Source: Excoecaria cochinchinensis (Eukaryota; Streptophyta; Magnoliopsida; Malpighiales; Euphorbiaceae). Taken from it: 64,000 bases of DNA. Each line of letters starts with the position of its first letter. Positions within the stretch are counted from its first letter, which is position 1. The notes beneath the pieces are model-generated. The model was not told the DNA's origin. It was given only the letters and a program-made list of their open reading frames with translations, and ran no database searches. The stretch spans positions 11,051,001 through 11,115,000 of the forward strand of contig CANTUQ010000009.1 in assembly GCA_947683425.1 (NCBI GenBank). The letters are read 5' to 3'. Shown here piece after piece: positions 36,245-46,105 of this stretch. The translations under genes and the position numbers were made by a program.

Positions 36245-37205
36245 TTAGCCTGCATTAGTTGAGTCGTGGATAATTAGGCATGCCTAATAGAGTTATGTGT
36301 AGCTGCAGCCATGTGTACGATTTGGACCCTGATCAGGTCCCCCGATTGGATCTTCGTGATCTTTCTGTTGAATCTTACCTAAGATTCTATGTGAAAATAC
36401 TTTGGAACAAGAATAAATAGATTGTTTTGATACCCTCGGGTATCTATGTGTTATGAGAATATTTTTTGGTACCTCCGGGTATCTATGTGTTACTCGTTAT
36501 CCACCCTTTTGACTTAGCAGGCATTAACGAGCATAATTATGTGAACTGAATGATACGTGTGAATTGATAAAGATATGTTAAGCTTTGTATAAATTTATGC
36601 ACTCAATGAGAATGTGATCACCTTGTGCGATAAGACTTATATTGTGGCATGAGTTGCGCTTCACGCATCTATGGTTTTGGGTCTAATGGGATCCCTATGC
36701 ATAAATGTGGTAATGTCTTTAATAGTTCATATGCTTTAGCTTTGATTATTTTCTTTGTATTATTAACATGAGTTAATGATACGATAGTAATACATCAATT
36801 TGAAGGAAGTAATTAAACGAAAGTGATTATATATATATGAGATACATTTATATGCTTTGAACATGAAGTTAGATCATTAGCGGCTTAATCATGACCTCCT
36901 TAATATGTGAGAATTATTGTAATTAGAGATCTGAGTATAGGCTGACCAAAATGATGTGTATGACATGCGATATATGAGTAACAAAACATGAAAAGCATGT
37001 ATCAAGCAAGACTGTCACCCTATTTAATCTTATAAATGATTGTGATTAAAATATTCTAATTATGATCAATTATGTATATATGTGTTAAATGACTTGATGT
37101 TGGTTATCTATTGTGTGTTGTGACTGACGACCATTATGAATGGTCACCCATACTATGTGTTTTCCCCACTAAGCTTTGTGCTTAGCATGGGTTTTTATCC
37201 ATGCA
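36245..37205 (+). other. Hairpin cassette in the 33438 solo LTR
   Basis: GGACCCTGATCAGGTCC (36324-36340), GGATCTTCGTGATCT (36348-36362), GAATCTTACCTAAGATTC (36370-36387, seven perfect pairs), GATACCCTCGGGTATC (36429-36444) and GGTACCTCCGGGTATC (36468-36483), GACCATTATGAATGGTC (37129-37145) and CTAAGCTTTGTGCTTAG (37169-37185). Several stems differ from the other families by paired changes. Confidence 0.8.
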
Positions 37206-37698
37206 GGTTTAGAGTTAGTCGTGTCGCCGACGATAATCCGCAACAGTCTGGCCATCCAGTCCATAGTAATAACTAGTGTTTAGGAATTATAGTCTACCTT
37301 TTTAATGTAATTCTTAATGAGCATTGTATTGAAGCGATTGGGATGTAATAAAATATTATGAACAATGTAATGATAAGTATATGAATGTCTTTTGTGTTTG
37401 TGGATGTTTGTATGTTTTGAGAAAATTTTTGATAGTTCTGCTTATATTACTGTTCCCAGCTTGCTTTGCCGTAGCATTCCTCACCCATCATTACATACTG
37501 TCTATGTTTTCCATACAGTATGCTATACGTGGGTGAGGGGTGTTACAATTAAAATAATCTAATTTCTATTTTTTTAATTTTTAATTTTTGCCTACATATT
37601 TTATAATTTTTGTTGGAGGAAATATCAAGGAGCTTAAAGAGCCAAAATTGTAATTTATTTTTTTTCTTTTTTTCTTGGGTCTGGACCCGGTGTCTACA

Positions 37699-38985
37699 GA
37701 TATATGAATGAAGAACTAAAAATAATGAATTTGATCCATCATTTTGATTAACATTTATTCATCTTTCATGCAAGCCAAGTTGAACTAAAGTTCTAATTTA
37801 CTCTCTCAACATAAATTAAAATGCTTAAAATATGCAATTAAAATTCTAACTCACAACTTTCATTAATGAATTAGAGGTTTCTAAAGACATATTTTAAGAA
37901 TAATCACCAACCTATAGCAATTATCTCAATATACCGATTTCTCAAAATATACCTTGATAATGAAACTCTATTAGATGTCAGATAAAGCAAACTCTCGAAT
38001 TACTTTAACTTGTAAAGATCATGCAAAATATACTAATAGAGAATCTACATTGAAAGATCATGAAAGTAGATGGAAATAGAAAGAATTATAACATGCAAAT
38101 TCATTGAAATAATATTCATAGAAATATTGGAGAAGAATTAAAAATAAGAGAATAAGATAGAAGCCTTTCAACCCTTTTCTCAATCTCTTGAAATAGATTT
38201 TCTTCTCCTTGATCTTCTTCTTCAAAACATAAAACTAAATAGAAATTTTACTAAGAAAAATCAGTCTTGCAAAATACAGAAAAATTACTTAACTAAAATT
38301 CATCATCCTAAAATTACAGTTAAACTACATATTTATAGATAATAATTTAAAGATTGTGTCCCTTGAGAATGGTTACAAAGTTTGGTGAAAGAGGTGGCTT
38401 TTCAAGTGACTTTCGGCTCAAAACTGCCCCAACGGTCGTCTCTGTCGCGATCGCAACGTTGTCGCGCTCGCGACAGAACGTGCTCCCCTTTTCCTTTCTT
38501 TCTTTTCTTCTTTCTTCCTCTGGCTCGTCACGAATCGCAACCTCCCATCACGTGGCATGACTTCGCGTGTGAGTCGTGACTGGTGCTCATGTCTCGCCTT
38601 CTCCTCTCTTTCCCTTCTCTTCTTTCTCTTTCCCTTTCTTTCCTGGCCTCTCTGTGTCGTCACGAGTCGTGAGGCATCGTCACGACTCATGACCCTACTT
38701 CCTCAGCCCCTCTTCTTCTTTTCCTCCTTCCGTCCACCTTCTCCCTCGCCAGTCACGACTCGTGATATAGCATCACTAGTCGTGACTGGCTCTGTTCTCG
38801 TAATCCTCTCCCTTCTTCTCTTCATTTCTCACCTAAAAACACCAGTAAACACAAAAACATGCAATCTAATACAAATAAACATAAACTAACATATATCACA
38901 TCAAATATACACAATTACATGATTAATTACATAAATACATAGAAAACATATACTATATTATACCTCAATTAAACTCCTATCAAAT
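37699..38985 (-). repeat. Putative Athila/Ogre-like LTR segment
   Basis: AT-rich DNA left of a G-rich tract (minus strand) that resembles a polypurine tract, so this would be the start of a 3' LTR truncated by the Tat-like insertion at 37698. Only the right edge is suggested. No coding sequence. Confidence 0.35.
38437..38785. repeat. Palindrome island in Athila-like sequence
   Basis: CTGTCGCGATCGCAACG / GTCGCGCTCGCGACAG at 38441-38475, then GTCACGAGTCGTGA, GTCACGACTCATGA and GTCACGACTCGTGA variants to 38785 in CT-rich DNA. It combines both palindrome classes seen in the chromovirus LTRs. Confidence 0.7.
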
Positions 38986-39021
38986 TCCCCCACACTTAAC
39001 CCTTGCTTGCCCTCAAGCAAG
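38984..39021 (-). promoter_or_regulatory. Polypurine-like tract with hairpin
   Basis: The minus strand reads AAGTGTGGGGGAATT, preceded by a perfect 8-bp hairpin (39002-39021: CTTGCTTG, loop CCCT, CAAGCAAG). This pairing precedes LTRs in many plant Athila/Ogre-type elements. A second AAGTGTGGGGGAATT lies at 39961-39976. Confidence 0.5.
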
Positions 39022-40068
39022 AGAAAAGAAATAAGAAAATTTAACAGATAGTAAAAATTATTATATAGCACTGTCCATTCAGCATATATATACAAAAATT
39101 GCAAAGCTCAACTATCTCAAACACTCACACATATCAGTAAATCAGAATTCAAAATATGCATTGAAAATTCAACAAGTTTTCTAACTTTACTACTTCCAAC
39201 ATAAGAAATATAAAGTCTCAAAAACTAAACATGAATCAAAGAGAGAAAATTGATCATAAAGTTAAAAATTCTAAACTGCTAGTCTCCTTTTAGGACAATT
39301 GAAGCTCACTTACCCTTAATCAAATTTCATGGCATTTTTAGACTCTTTTTGCTTTGTTTTTTAAATTTTTTTTTTACATGGATATATATATTTTTCATTT
39401 AATTCCATGCATAGCAAGAGAAGTTAATATGGGTGCGTTTTACACTCCATCCCATATTTTTTTTACAATTTTGGATATATATCTTGCTATTTAATTTTGA
39501 ATTTTGATGGGCGCATTTTATGCTCCATCCCACTGTTTCTTTTTATTTTTCAAGTCCTCATCCATTATTGAAAAGAAATAAGGGCAAGTATTATGGCTAT
39601 AGTTTCCATAGGCAACTAGAAACCTAAAACTTTAACTAAATGAGCAAATTCTAACTTTAAAAACATGGTTAGTAAAAAGACTAAATAATCTATAATGTTG
39701 AAATAAGTAAAACCAAATAACTTGAAAAACTTAAAACACATACCAAAAATTTTGAAAAACTGATAAAAATGAGCATAAAAGATAATGGACTTAACAACCT
39801 ATATAATATACCAAATGAACAATACATTATAATAAAGCTTACTCAAAAGCTTACTTGAAATAAGAACACACAAACAAAAATAATCATGCATTTTACATAG
39901 ACAATACATAAAAAAATTTATAAAACATAAGTAATCAAAAACATCACAACACAGTCACTAATTCCCCCACACTTAGAACCAACATTGTTCTCAATGGAAA
40001 GAAATAAAACAAAACAAACAATTAAAAGAAAAAAAACAATTAAAATAAAGAACAGAAATACTCCCCTA
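39022..40068. other. AT-rich spacer of the Athila-like remnant
   Basis: Low-complexity A/T DNA between the two G-rich tracts and the ORF-1 pseudogene. Repeated 'tccatcccat/ctgtttctttt' segments near 39440-39540. Nothing coding is seen. Confidence 0.5.
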
Positions 40069-41216
40069 TCATGGTGAAGGTGGAGGTGATGGTACCACAA
40101 ATCCAGCTTGGGTGATGAAGTTATCAAACTTGTACTCCAAACGCCTTTGACGTCGCACTATAGAGGACAGCTGATCTTGCATATGAGATAACATCATTGG
40201 TATGGTATTGGTAGATGAGCCAACATCAGGGTTAGGAGCCACATTTGCTGGAACATCAGGCAAAATTTCATCTTCACTAGCCCCCACATCACCACCCTCT
40301 TCCTCTTGTGCCTCTACTTGTGGCGCAGAAGGTCCAGCAATGTCCCTCCAACAAGACCTCGAATGTGATGGAATTTCCTGAAAATCATTACTGACAACTT
40401 CTCCACGGACAAAAAGATGTTTAGTAAAATAAATACAAGGACGATGTCTATGATAACACCGAAAATCAACATGTTAATGTCTTGCAAGAACAGTAATAAT
40501 ATGCCCATGAGTTATAGGTGATTCATGTCTGCCAACACAATTCAACAACTGACTGATAACCCAATAGGACCAACACACATTCTTTCTTTTATGTACACAC
40601 CACATCAAAAATAGTTCATTAAGAGAAACTCTATTAAATTCAGACCTATTGAAAATCAAAGAAGCAAAAATCTTATGCAAAACCTAATATTTTAAATCCT
40701 TGATAAACATTGATTTAGCATCTCTAGCTTTATATGGTGTTTGCAAATCAGTTAAAAAGGTCCAAAATCTATTAGGTTTAAAAGATTTAGGTGGATCAAA
40801 CAAACTAGTTTGTGAAAATCCAAACATACGATTCATCATAAATAAGTCAGAGTGTGTGCTTTACCATCCAAACGAAAATCAATCAAATATTCATTATCCT
40901 CATTCATTTTCAAAGATGTATAAAATTCAAGCATTAAATCAGGATAAATATCTTCATGCATATTGGCAAATCTAAGGAAACCACAGTTAGTCAACATCTC
41001 AATCACAGTATTTAACATACCCACTTGCTCTAATAAATCGGATGGGAAATACTTACATTGTGAAAATTTTCTGTCACAGAGAGTAAGAAATTGACTACCT
41101 TCATCCACAGAAAATATGGGAAATCCAGCACAAAAGGAATCAGAAATGTCACCCTCTTCAGCCTCCTGCCTTGCTTGTTCAATTCTTGAAATGGAAGGGT
41201 TTTTGGTTCTAACCAT
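40069..41216 (-). pseudogene. Athila ORF-1-like pseudogene
   Basis: Starts MVRTKNPSISRIEQ at 41214-41216. The first block (126 residues) contains YFPSDLLEQVGM and an EFYTSL motif, like the ORF-1 domain of Athila retrotransposons, whose function is unknown. A one-base shift near 40835 leads into a block with FGFSQTSLF...FWTFLTDLQT. In-frame stops follow: TAG near 40681 and TAA at 40474-40476. The acidic C-terminal part ends at 40069 with a Pro/Ser tail. Apart from those breaks the reading is continuous, so decay is moderate. It is not closely similar to the 11559-12690 pseudogene. Confidence 0.65.
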
Positions 41217-41468
41217 TGTGGATTAGTGAAACAAAGATTGAAAGAAGACAGATAGTAAAATGGAACTGCTAACGAAGAAAGAAACAAAGATGAGGAAAAT
41301 GCCGAAATTAACCAAGAAACGAAGTACCGAAATAACTAAGAACAATGAAAATGAAATAAAAAGAACCACGTACAGATCCCTAACAGATTTGCTCACAAAG
41401 AAGAAAGAAAAGTAATAAACCACAATGAATGCTAAATGAAGAAACGTAACAGAAAAATGAAGATTAAA
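41217..41468. other. Upstream flank of the Athila-like ORF, array insertion edge
   Basis: Non-coding. It ends ...GATTAAA immediately before the first array LTR. The 5-bp duplication, if TTAAA, would be confirmed only at the unseen right end of the array. Confidence 0.4.
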
Positions 41469-42505
41469 TGTCACACCCCAAAATAGCCCTGGTCGGATTG
41501 TGCATGCTAAGTCGGGATCGGAAGGGTATTTCAGTAATTTGTGTTTGAGAAATTTGAAGTGTTATTTGTCTAAGGACTAAAGAGCATTAAGACAAGATAT
41601 TTATTAAGGAAAGGTTTGGGTGCATGTGAGGGTATGGTACTTTGATTTGGCATGTTGAGTGGATTGTGTGGTCCTATTAGGATCTGCCATGTGGATTGTT
41701 TGGTGGGCATTGAATGAAGAATAGAAGAAGAAGTAAGAGAGTGAGAGAGGAAAAACACAGATTGCAACCCGATCTCCCCTCTCACGCCTGCCCCTCTTCT
41801 TCTCTTCTCCTTTCTCTGCTTCTCCTTTCTTTCACGTTTTGCTTGGGTTGTGTTTGGCTTGGATTGTTCTTTGTTTGAAGAGGTGAGTTGGTTTAAGATT
41901 TGCCACGTGCTGTGTTTCTTCTTCCTAGTTTTATTTCAGTTAGGGTTTGGCTAAGACTTTGTGGGTTTCTTGTTTTGCAAGCCTTGGATTGTAAGAAGAA
42001 GCAAAGTAAAGGAAAGGAAAGGATTGAGCAGTGATCTTGAAGCGTGATTTTGGATCGTCATTTCCAGGTTTGGGAGCTCTGTTTACTGCATTTGAAGTTC
42101 TTAGTGTTTTTGCCCTACTTCTCACTTAGGATGTATATGTGTTTGCATTTCTGGAATTTGGTATATTTGGCATGTGTTTATGCATGACCTATGTGATTAG
42201 ATGTGTTACTAAGGCAGGCGTAAGATTGAATTAAAAGTGCTGAGTTTAACTTGCTGTGATTTTAGGGTTTCTGTTCTTGAAATAACCAGGAGTGTGATTA
42301 TGCTTGATTTTGATTGTTTTGATTAATTTCTTGAATGTTGAGTTTAAATTGATCTTGAGTATGTTGTGTTATGTATTTGTGTGATAAAGAATGAGTTTAT
42401 GCATGATTGAATGAATTCTGAAGGGTTTTAGAATGGATTTCTGGAAAACGATGGAGAATGTGCAGATTTGCGATTTCGGGGAAGAAGAAGAGGGCAAGAG
42501 AAGTA

Positions 42506-42683
42506 GCTCACGTGACGTGAGCTAGGCTCACGTTACGTGAGCAGATTGCTCACGTTACGTGAGCAATGCTCACGCGACGTGAGCAATGCTCACGCGACGT
42601 GAGCAATGCTCACGTTACGTGAGCAATGCTCACGCGGCGTGAGCTATGCTCACGCCACGTGAGCAACCCTCACGTGACGTGAG
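42506..42683 (+). repeat. 20-bp palindrome array, nine units
   Basis: Units of the form GCTCACGTNACGTGAGC plus a 3-base spacer (mostly AAT). The central two bases vary: TG, TT, CG, CC. 178 bp, 1037 bp from the LTR start. Confidence 0.95.
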
Positions 42684-43657
42684 GTCTCCCAGATCTTCTG
42701 TTTTGCTTCTGTTTTTCCTTCCCAAGTGTCCAGTTTTTATAAAATGATTTCCAAACGCTTTTTATAGTATTTTCCTTACTGTGTGCTATGTTATCTTGCT
42801 GATATGACTGATTATTCCAATTTATTTGGTATTAATAATATGTTATTTATGACAAGTTATATGTGGTATTTTGGAATAAGTTGTGGATTACAATGATCCT
42901 GTTAAATGACTGTGGGATTTTAACAGTATGGTTTGGACTGTAATATGTTTATTATTGTGATATGTATTGCACGTCATATTTTGAATGCGAAGGATTTATA
43001 AAGGTTAACTTTCTGACTGTTAGTTCTTAAACATGTTCTGTCTTAATGTGAATTATGTTATGCATATCTTTAGTCTGCTTCTTTTTTAAGAATAATTTGC
43101 CATGCTTAAGATTATGTAGTAACTTTCCCCGATTTAGATGATGCGTCTTTGGTCATTAGCATAATATGTTTCCACATGTGTTCCTGATATGCTTTAGTAA
43201 ATTAAGTAGGGATAAAATACGATTGATTGACCTATTGCATGTTTCAGAATATGACCTGAATGAGGTATGATTGATATTATGCTATGCTATATTTATTTGA
43301 ATAATATGGTTAATGTATGAATGCATGATTATGCTTTAGTCTGGGAATTCAAAGTGTTATGTTTAAATGTAATTTGGACTATGCATGATTTATACATAGT
43401 AACCTCACCTAAAACATATGTTTAGGATTATGTTTTGATAACCATTGGCATGGTAGTACCTCTTTACCTGATTCTTGGCATGCTTTAGAGCATTGTTTAA
43501 TGTTAAAGTGTATGGACCGTAATATGTTTTGCAATGCAAATTGCATGATATATGACCGGCGTTATGAGCTTATTTATATGTCTATTGTCCTCTGGTTTAT
43601 GCATGATATGTATATATTTATGCGTTATGCGATTTGAAGCGTGAATTGTTTTATGCA

Positions 43658-44850
43658 TGACCTGCGAGAGTCAGTCTAGTGGATAGTTAGGCATGCCTAA
43701 TAGAGTCATCAGTAGCTGCAGCGCCCTTTGAACGTTTGGACCCTGATCAGGTCCCCCGTATGGTTCCTCGCGAACCCCCCATCAGTATGGATCCTCGTGA
43801 TCCTTTTTAATGAATTTGGATCGGGTTAAGATCCCCCATCAGTAAAATGCTTTTGTGATAAATAAAATGGTTTTCGACTTGTACCCGTAAGGTACTAATC
43901 AGTTCAGTACACTCGTTATCCACTATTGTGAGTCAGCAGGTGCTTTATTGGTTGGTATTGCTTTGAAATAACTATACGAATGTGATATCCGTTTGAGCTT
44001 GATAAGGATTTCAGGAATCAGTTTATATGCATATGAATGTGACTATGGGCTTCAGAATGTATGTCTGTTTTAAGTAAGCATGACTTTACATTTAACATGA
44101 TTATCCATACTTGTCATGTGATTTGTTATAAGTTTCTGATTGCTTTGAAATGATTTGATTGATGTATTTAAGTATATGACTTCAGCATAGTTTTGTTATA
44201 TATATTAGCATGTGAACCGAAGCAGCTGTGATGGTAAGTATGTGATGATTATTGTACTTTCTGCATGATGATGATATGAATGTAATACTAAGTGGTTACG
44301 TCTTCAGTCTCCGTTATCAGAGTGTTTTTGCATGATGCTTAATATATTAGAGTTGCGCAGCGGTATTGTGATGCTCTAAATGTTATCCTTTGGATAGTTG
44401 ACTAGTGTATGTGTTTGGCATGTCTAAGTATGTTCAATAGCTAGCACTCTCAACATGATGATTGGGTTGTCAGTTCCTGCACAGGTACTTAGTTATGTCA
44501 TTTTTGCTTGTGTTAAGCTCATGTGACTCCGCACGGTAAGATGTGGATATTTGCTACCTATGTAGGTTTATGCATGTGTTATAGTATGAAGTTCAGCTTG
44601 ATGATGCTTGTAATGTGTATTATATTATGTCTGTTTTGGCCTATCCTGGACATGAGTTTATGGTCTGTTTGTGAGTTATTGATTGAATGCCTTTATTATG
44701 CAGCCTGATTATTGATATGCTATGAATATCCGCATTTGCCATTTGAATGTGTTTTGCCTTGACGACCATTGTGAATGGCCGTCCATATTCTTGTGTGTTC
44801 TCCCCACTAAGCGTTATCGCTTAGCACGGATTTCCTTTCCGTACAGGTGG
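43658..44850 (+). other. Hairpin cassette in array LTR 1
   Basis: TTAGGCATGCCTAA (43687-43700), GGACCCTGATCAGGTCC (43738-43754), GGTTCCTCGCGAACC (43762-43776), GGATCCTCGTGATCC (43789-43803), GGATCGGGTTAAGATCC (43818-43834), GTACCCGTAAGGTAC (43881-43895), a GACG...CGTC hairpin (44761-44783) and CTAAGCGTTATCGCTTAG (44807-44824). The first part recurs at 48236, 52834, 57421 and 62039 in LTRs 2-5. Confidence 0.85.
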
Positions 44851-45321
44851 CAGGTTTGGTTCTGTTCGAGTCGCGCTTCTGCAAGGTCGGCCACGTAGGA
44901 GTTAGAAGTTCTGTATTTTGTTCAACTACTGTATTTCAGCTTTTATAATTCTGTAGTATTGTATATGTAATTATTATGTTTCGTTCTTGAGTTTTCTTTT
45001 GGGAATGTAATAGTTAGTATGTCCTTATGTTTAGTTATTCCTTTGTTTTATTATTTCGATTATGCTTCCGTTGAATGGTTATATGTATGCCTTTGTGTAT
45101 GCTTTTGCTTAGTGCCTGCGTGTGCGTGAGTTATTGCATGTTCAGTCTGTACCGCAAGGTAAGTCAATGTAAGTTTTTAATTAACCCGTATTTCTGTATG
45201 CATGTTATGTATGAATGTATGCTTCCGCATTGTGCATGTGTATATCGGTATATGTGAGCGTCGTGTAGCACGTCCGTCGGCGTCCTTCCAACGGGGACGG
45301 CGATGGGGGTGTTACAGTAAG

Positions 45322-45334
45322 TGGTATCAGAGCC
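45322..45334 (+). promoter_or_regulatory. Array primer binding site 1
   Basis: TGGTATCAGAGCC after a GTAAG spacer; initiator-Met tRNA type. Confidence 0.95.
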
Positions 45335-45444
45335 CAGGTTTGATGGTTCTGGGTATGTTGTTTGTTTTGTGTTGAGTCTTTGCATGAGAGTCGGTTTTGT
45401 GTCATGGCCTACTGCAGATGCGTCTTGTTTTGTGTCATGTCTAG

Positions 45445-46026
45445 ATGGAGTCTGATCCTAGTGAGAATGTGGGCGAGACAACGGAAAGTGTGAACCGAGT
45501 TAGTGCTAATCAGGATGTTTCCGAGCGTCCTCCAGTTGAAGATTCTGGTCGTGTTTCTGATGATAGGGCATTAGTACAAGGATTGATTCGGATTTTGGAT
45601 AGATTGACTGCTCCTCGTGCTTCTCAAGAAGTTGTGCGGCATGTTCCTCAGAAGAGAAAAGGAACGGTTAGTGAAGTGTCAGCAGGGAAGAGGGTTCGAG
45701 AACCTTCAGTGTATCAACAATATCAGAAGCAACATGGGATCAAGTGTAAGAAGTGGGTACCGTCAGTATGTCAGCATTGCCAGAAGCGACATCGTGGTCC
45801 ATGTAGGAAGCTTTTAGGTGCTTGTTTCAGGTGTGGCAGTATGGAACACCGGATTGCCGATTGTCCTAAGAAGAGGAATGAGAGTCTAGCTGGGCAAGCT
45901 AGAAAGGATGTGGAGGATTTGCTCAGATCTTCTCGAGTGTCTTCAGAGTTTGTAGCGTCTAGCAAGGATTCGAAGGAGACTGCAGGTTCTTCTGCTAAGT
46001 TACTTTGCAAGCTTTTGTTTAAGTAA
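45445..46026 (+). CDS. gag: Truncated chromoviral gag-zinc finger protein, copy 1
   Basis: 193 codons, 129 bases from the LTR end to the ATG. Residues 1-65 resemble the gag N-terminus of the element at 21912 (MESD..., RILDRLTAPRA). The capsid core that should follow is deleted, and the protein jumps to a basic segment. The chromoviral zinc region follows: CQHCQKRHRGPC then CFRCGSMEHRIADCP, the latter a C-X2-C-X4-H-X4-C knuckle near residues 131-144. A Ser-rich tail ends in KLLCKLLFK. Protease, RT and integrase are absent. It could bind RNA but not form a capsid alone. It has no stops or frameshifts. Confidence 0.85.
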   Translation: MESDPSENVGETTESVNRVSANQDVSERPPVEDSGRVSDDRALVQGLIRILDRLTAPRASQEVVRHVPQKRKGTVSEVSAGKRVREPSVYQQYQKQHGIKCKKWVPSVCQHCQKRHRGPCRKLLGACFRCGSMEHRIADCPKKRNESLAGQARKDVEDLLRSSRVSSEFVASSKDSKETAGSSAKLLCKLLFK

Positions 46027-46092
46027 GTTTTTTTTGTTTGGGTTGTGTGGATGTAAGTGTTTCGCTGTGAATTTCGAGGACGAAATTATTTT

Positions 46093-46105
46093 AGGAGGGA
46101 AGAGT
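46093..46105 (+). promoter_or_regulatory. Array polypurine tract 1
   Basis: AGGAGGGAAGAGT directly before LTR 2, preceded by the AATTTCG/CGAAATT inverted repeat. Confidence 0.9.

Larger units (their letters stand above)
33438..37547 (+). mobile_element. Solo LTR, 4.1 kb, Tekay/Del-like family
   Basis: TGTAACACCCCGAAATG...GAGGGGTGTTACA, flanked by ATTAA (33433-33437, 37548-37552). 4110 bp with no internal region. Architecture parallels the other chromovirus LTRs: palindrome islands, hairpin cassette, and an 'aggcatgcctaatagagt' landmark. No coding sequence found. Confidence 0.92.
31099..37698 (-). repeat. Tat-like 5' LTR containing a solo LTR
   Basis: Minus-strand ends are TGTAGACACCGGG (right, 37698) and ...CGCGTCACA (left, 31099), giving TG...CA. 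Removing the nested 4110-bp solo LTR and one ATTAA leaves about 2485 bp. A GC-rich block at 32540-32820 is followed by CT-rich DNA to 33110. Long plus-strand ORFs there (32653-33121) look like composition artefacts. No matching 3' LTR is in the window. Confidence 0.7.
41469..45316 (+). repeat. Array LTR 1 (type A)
   Basis: 3848 bp, TGTCACACCCCAAAAT...GGGGGTGTTACA. It has nine palindrome units, the most in the array, and the most private variants (for example gccacgtg, cctagtttt, ccgtacagg), as expected of an edge copy. The recurring 61- and 60-codon ORFs inside all five LTRs are not supported as genes. Confidence 0.95.

Noticed and set aside
42506..42683. Regular palindromic repeats resembling a CRISPR array
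   Set aside because: Spacers are about 3 bases, units are whole palindromes, the block lies inside a plant LTR, and no cas-like genes exist.
44523..44708. A 61-codon ORF repeated in all five array LTRs
   Set aside because: It repeats because the LTR repeats. It has no recognisable domain, and the same holds for the 60-, 71-, 73- and 77-codon ORFs in these LTRs.
45322..45334. tRNA gene fragments at TGGTATCAGAGCC motifs
   Set aside because: Only 13 bases match, always just after an LTR end; these are primer sites, not genes.
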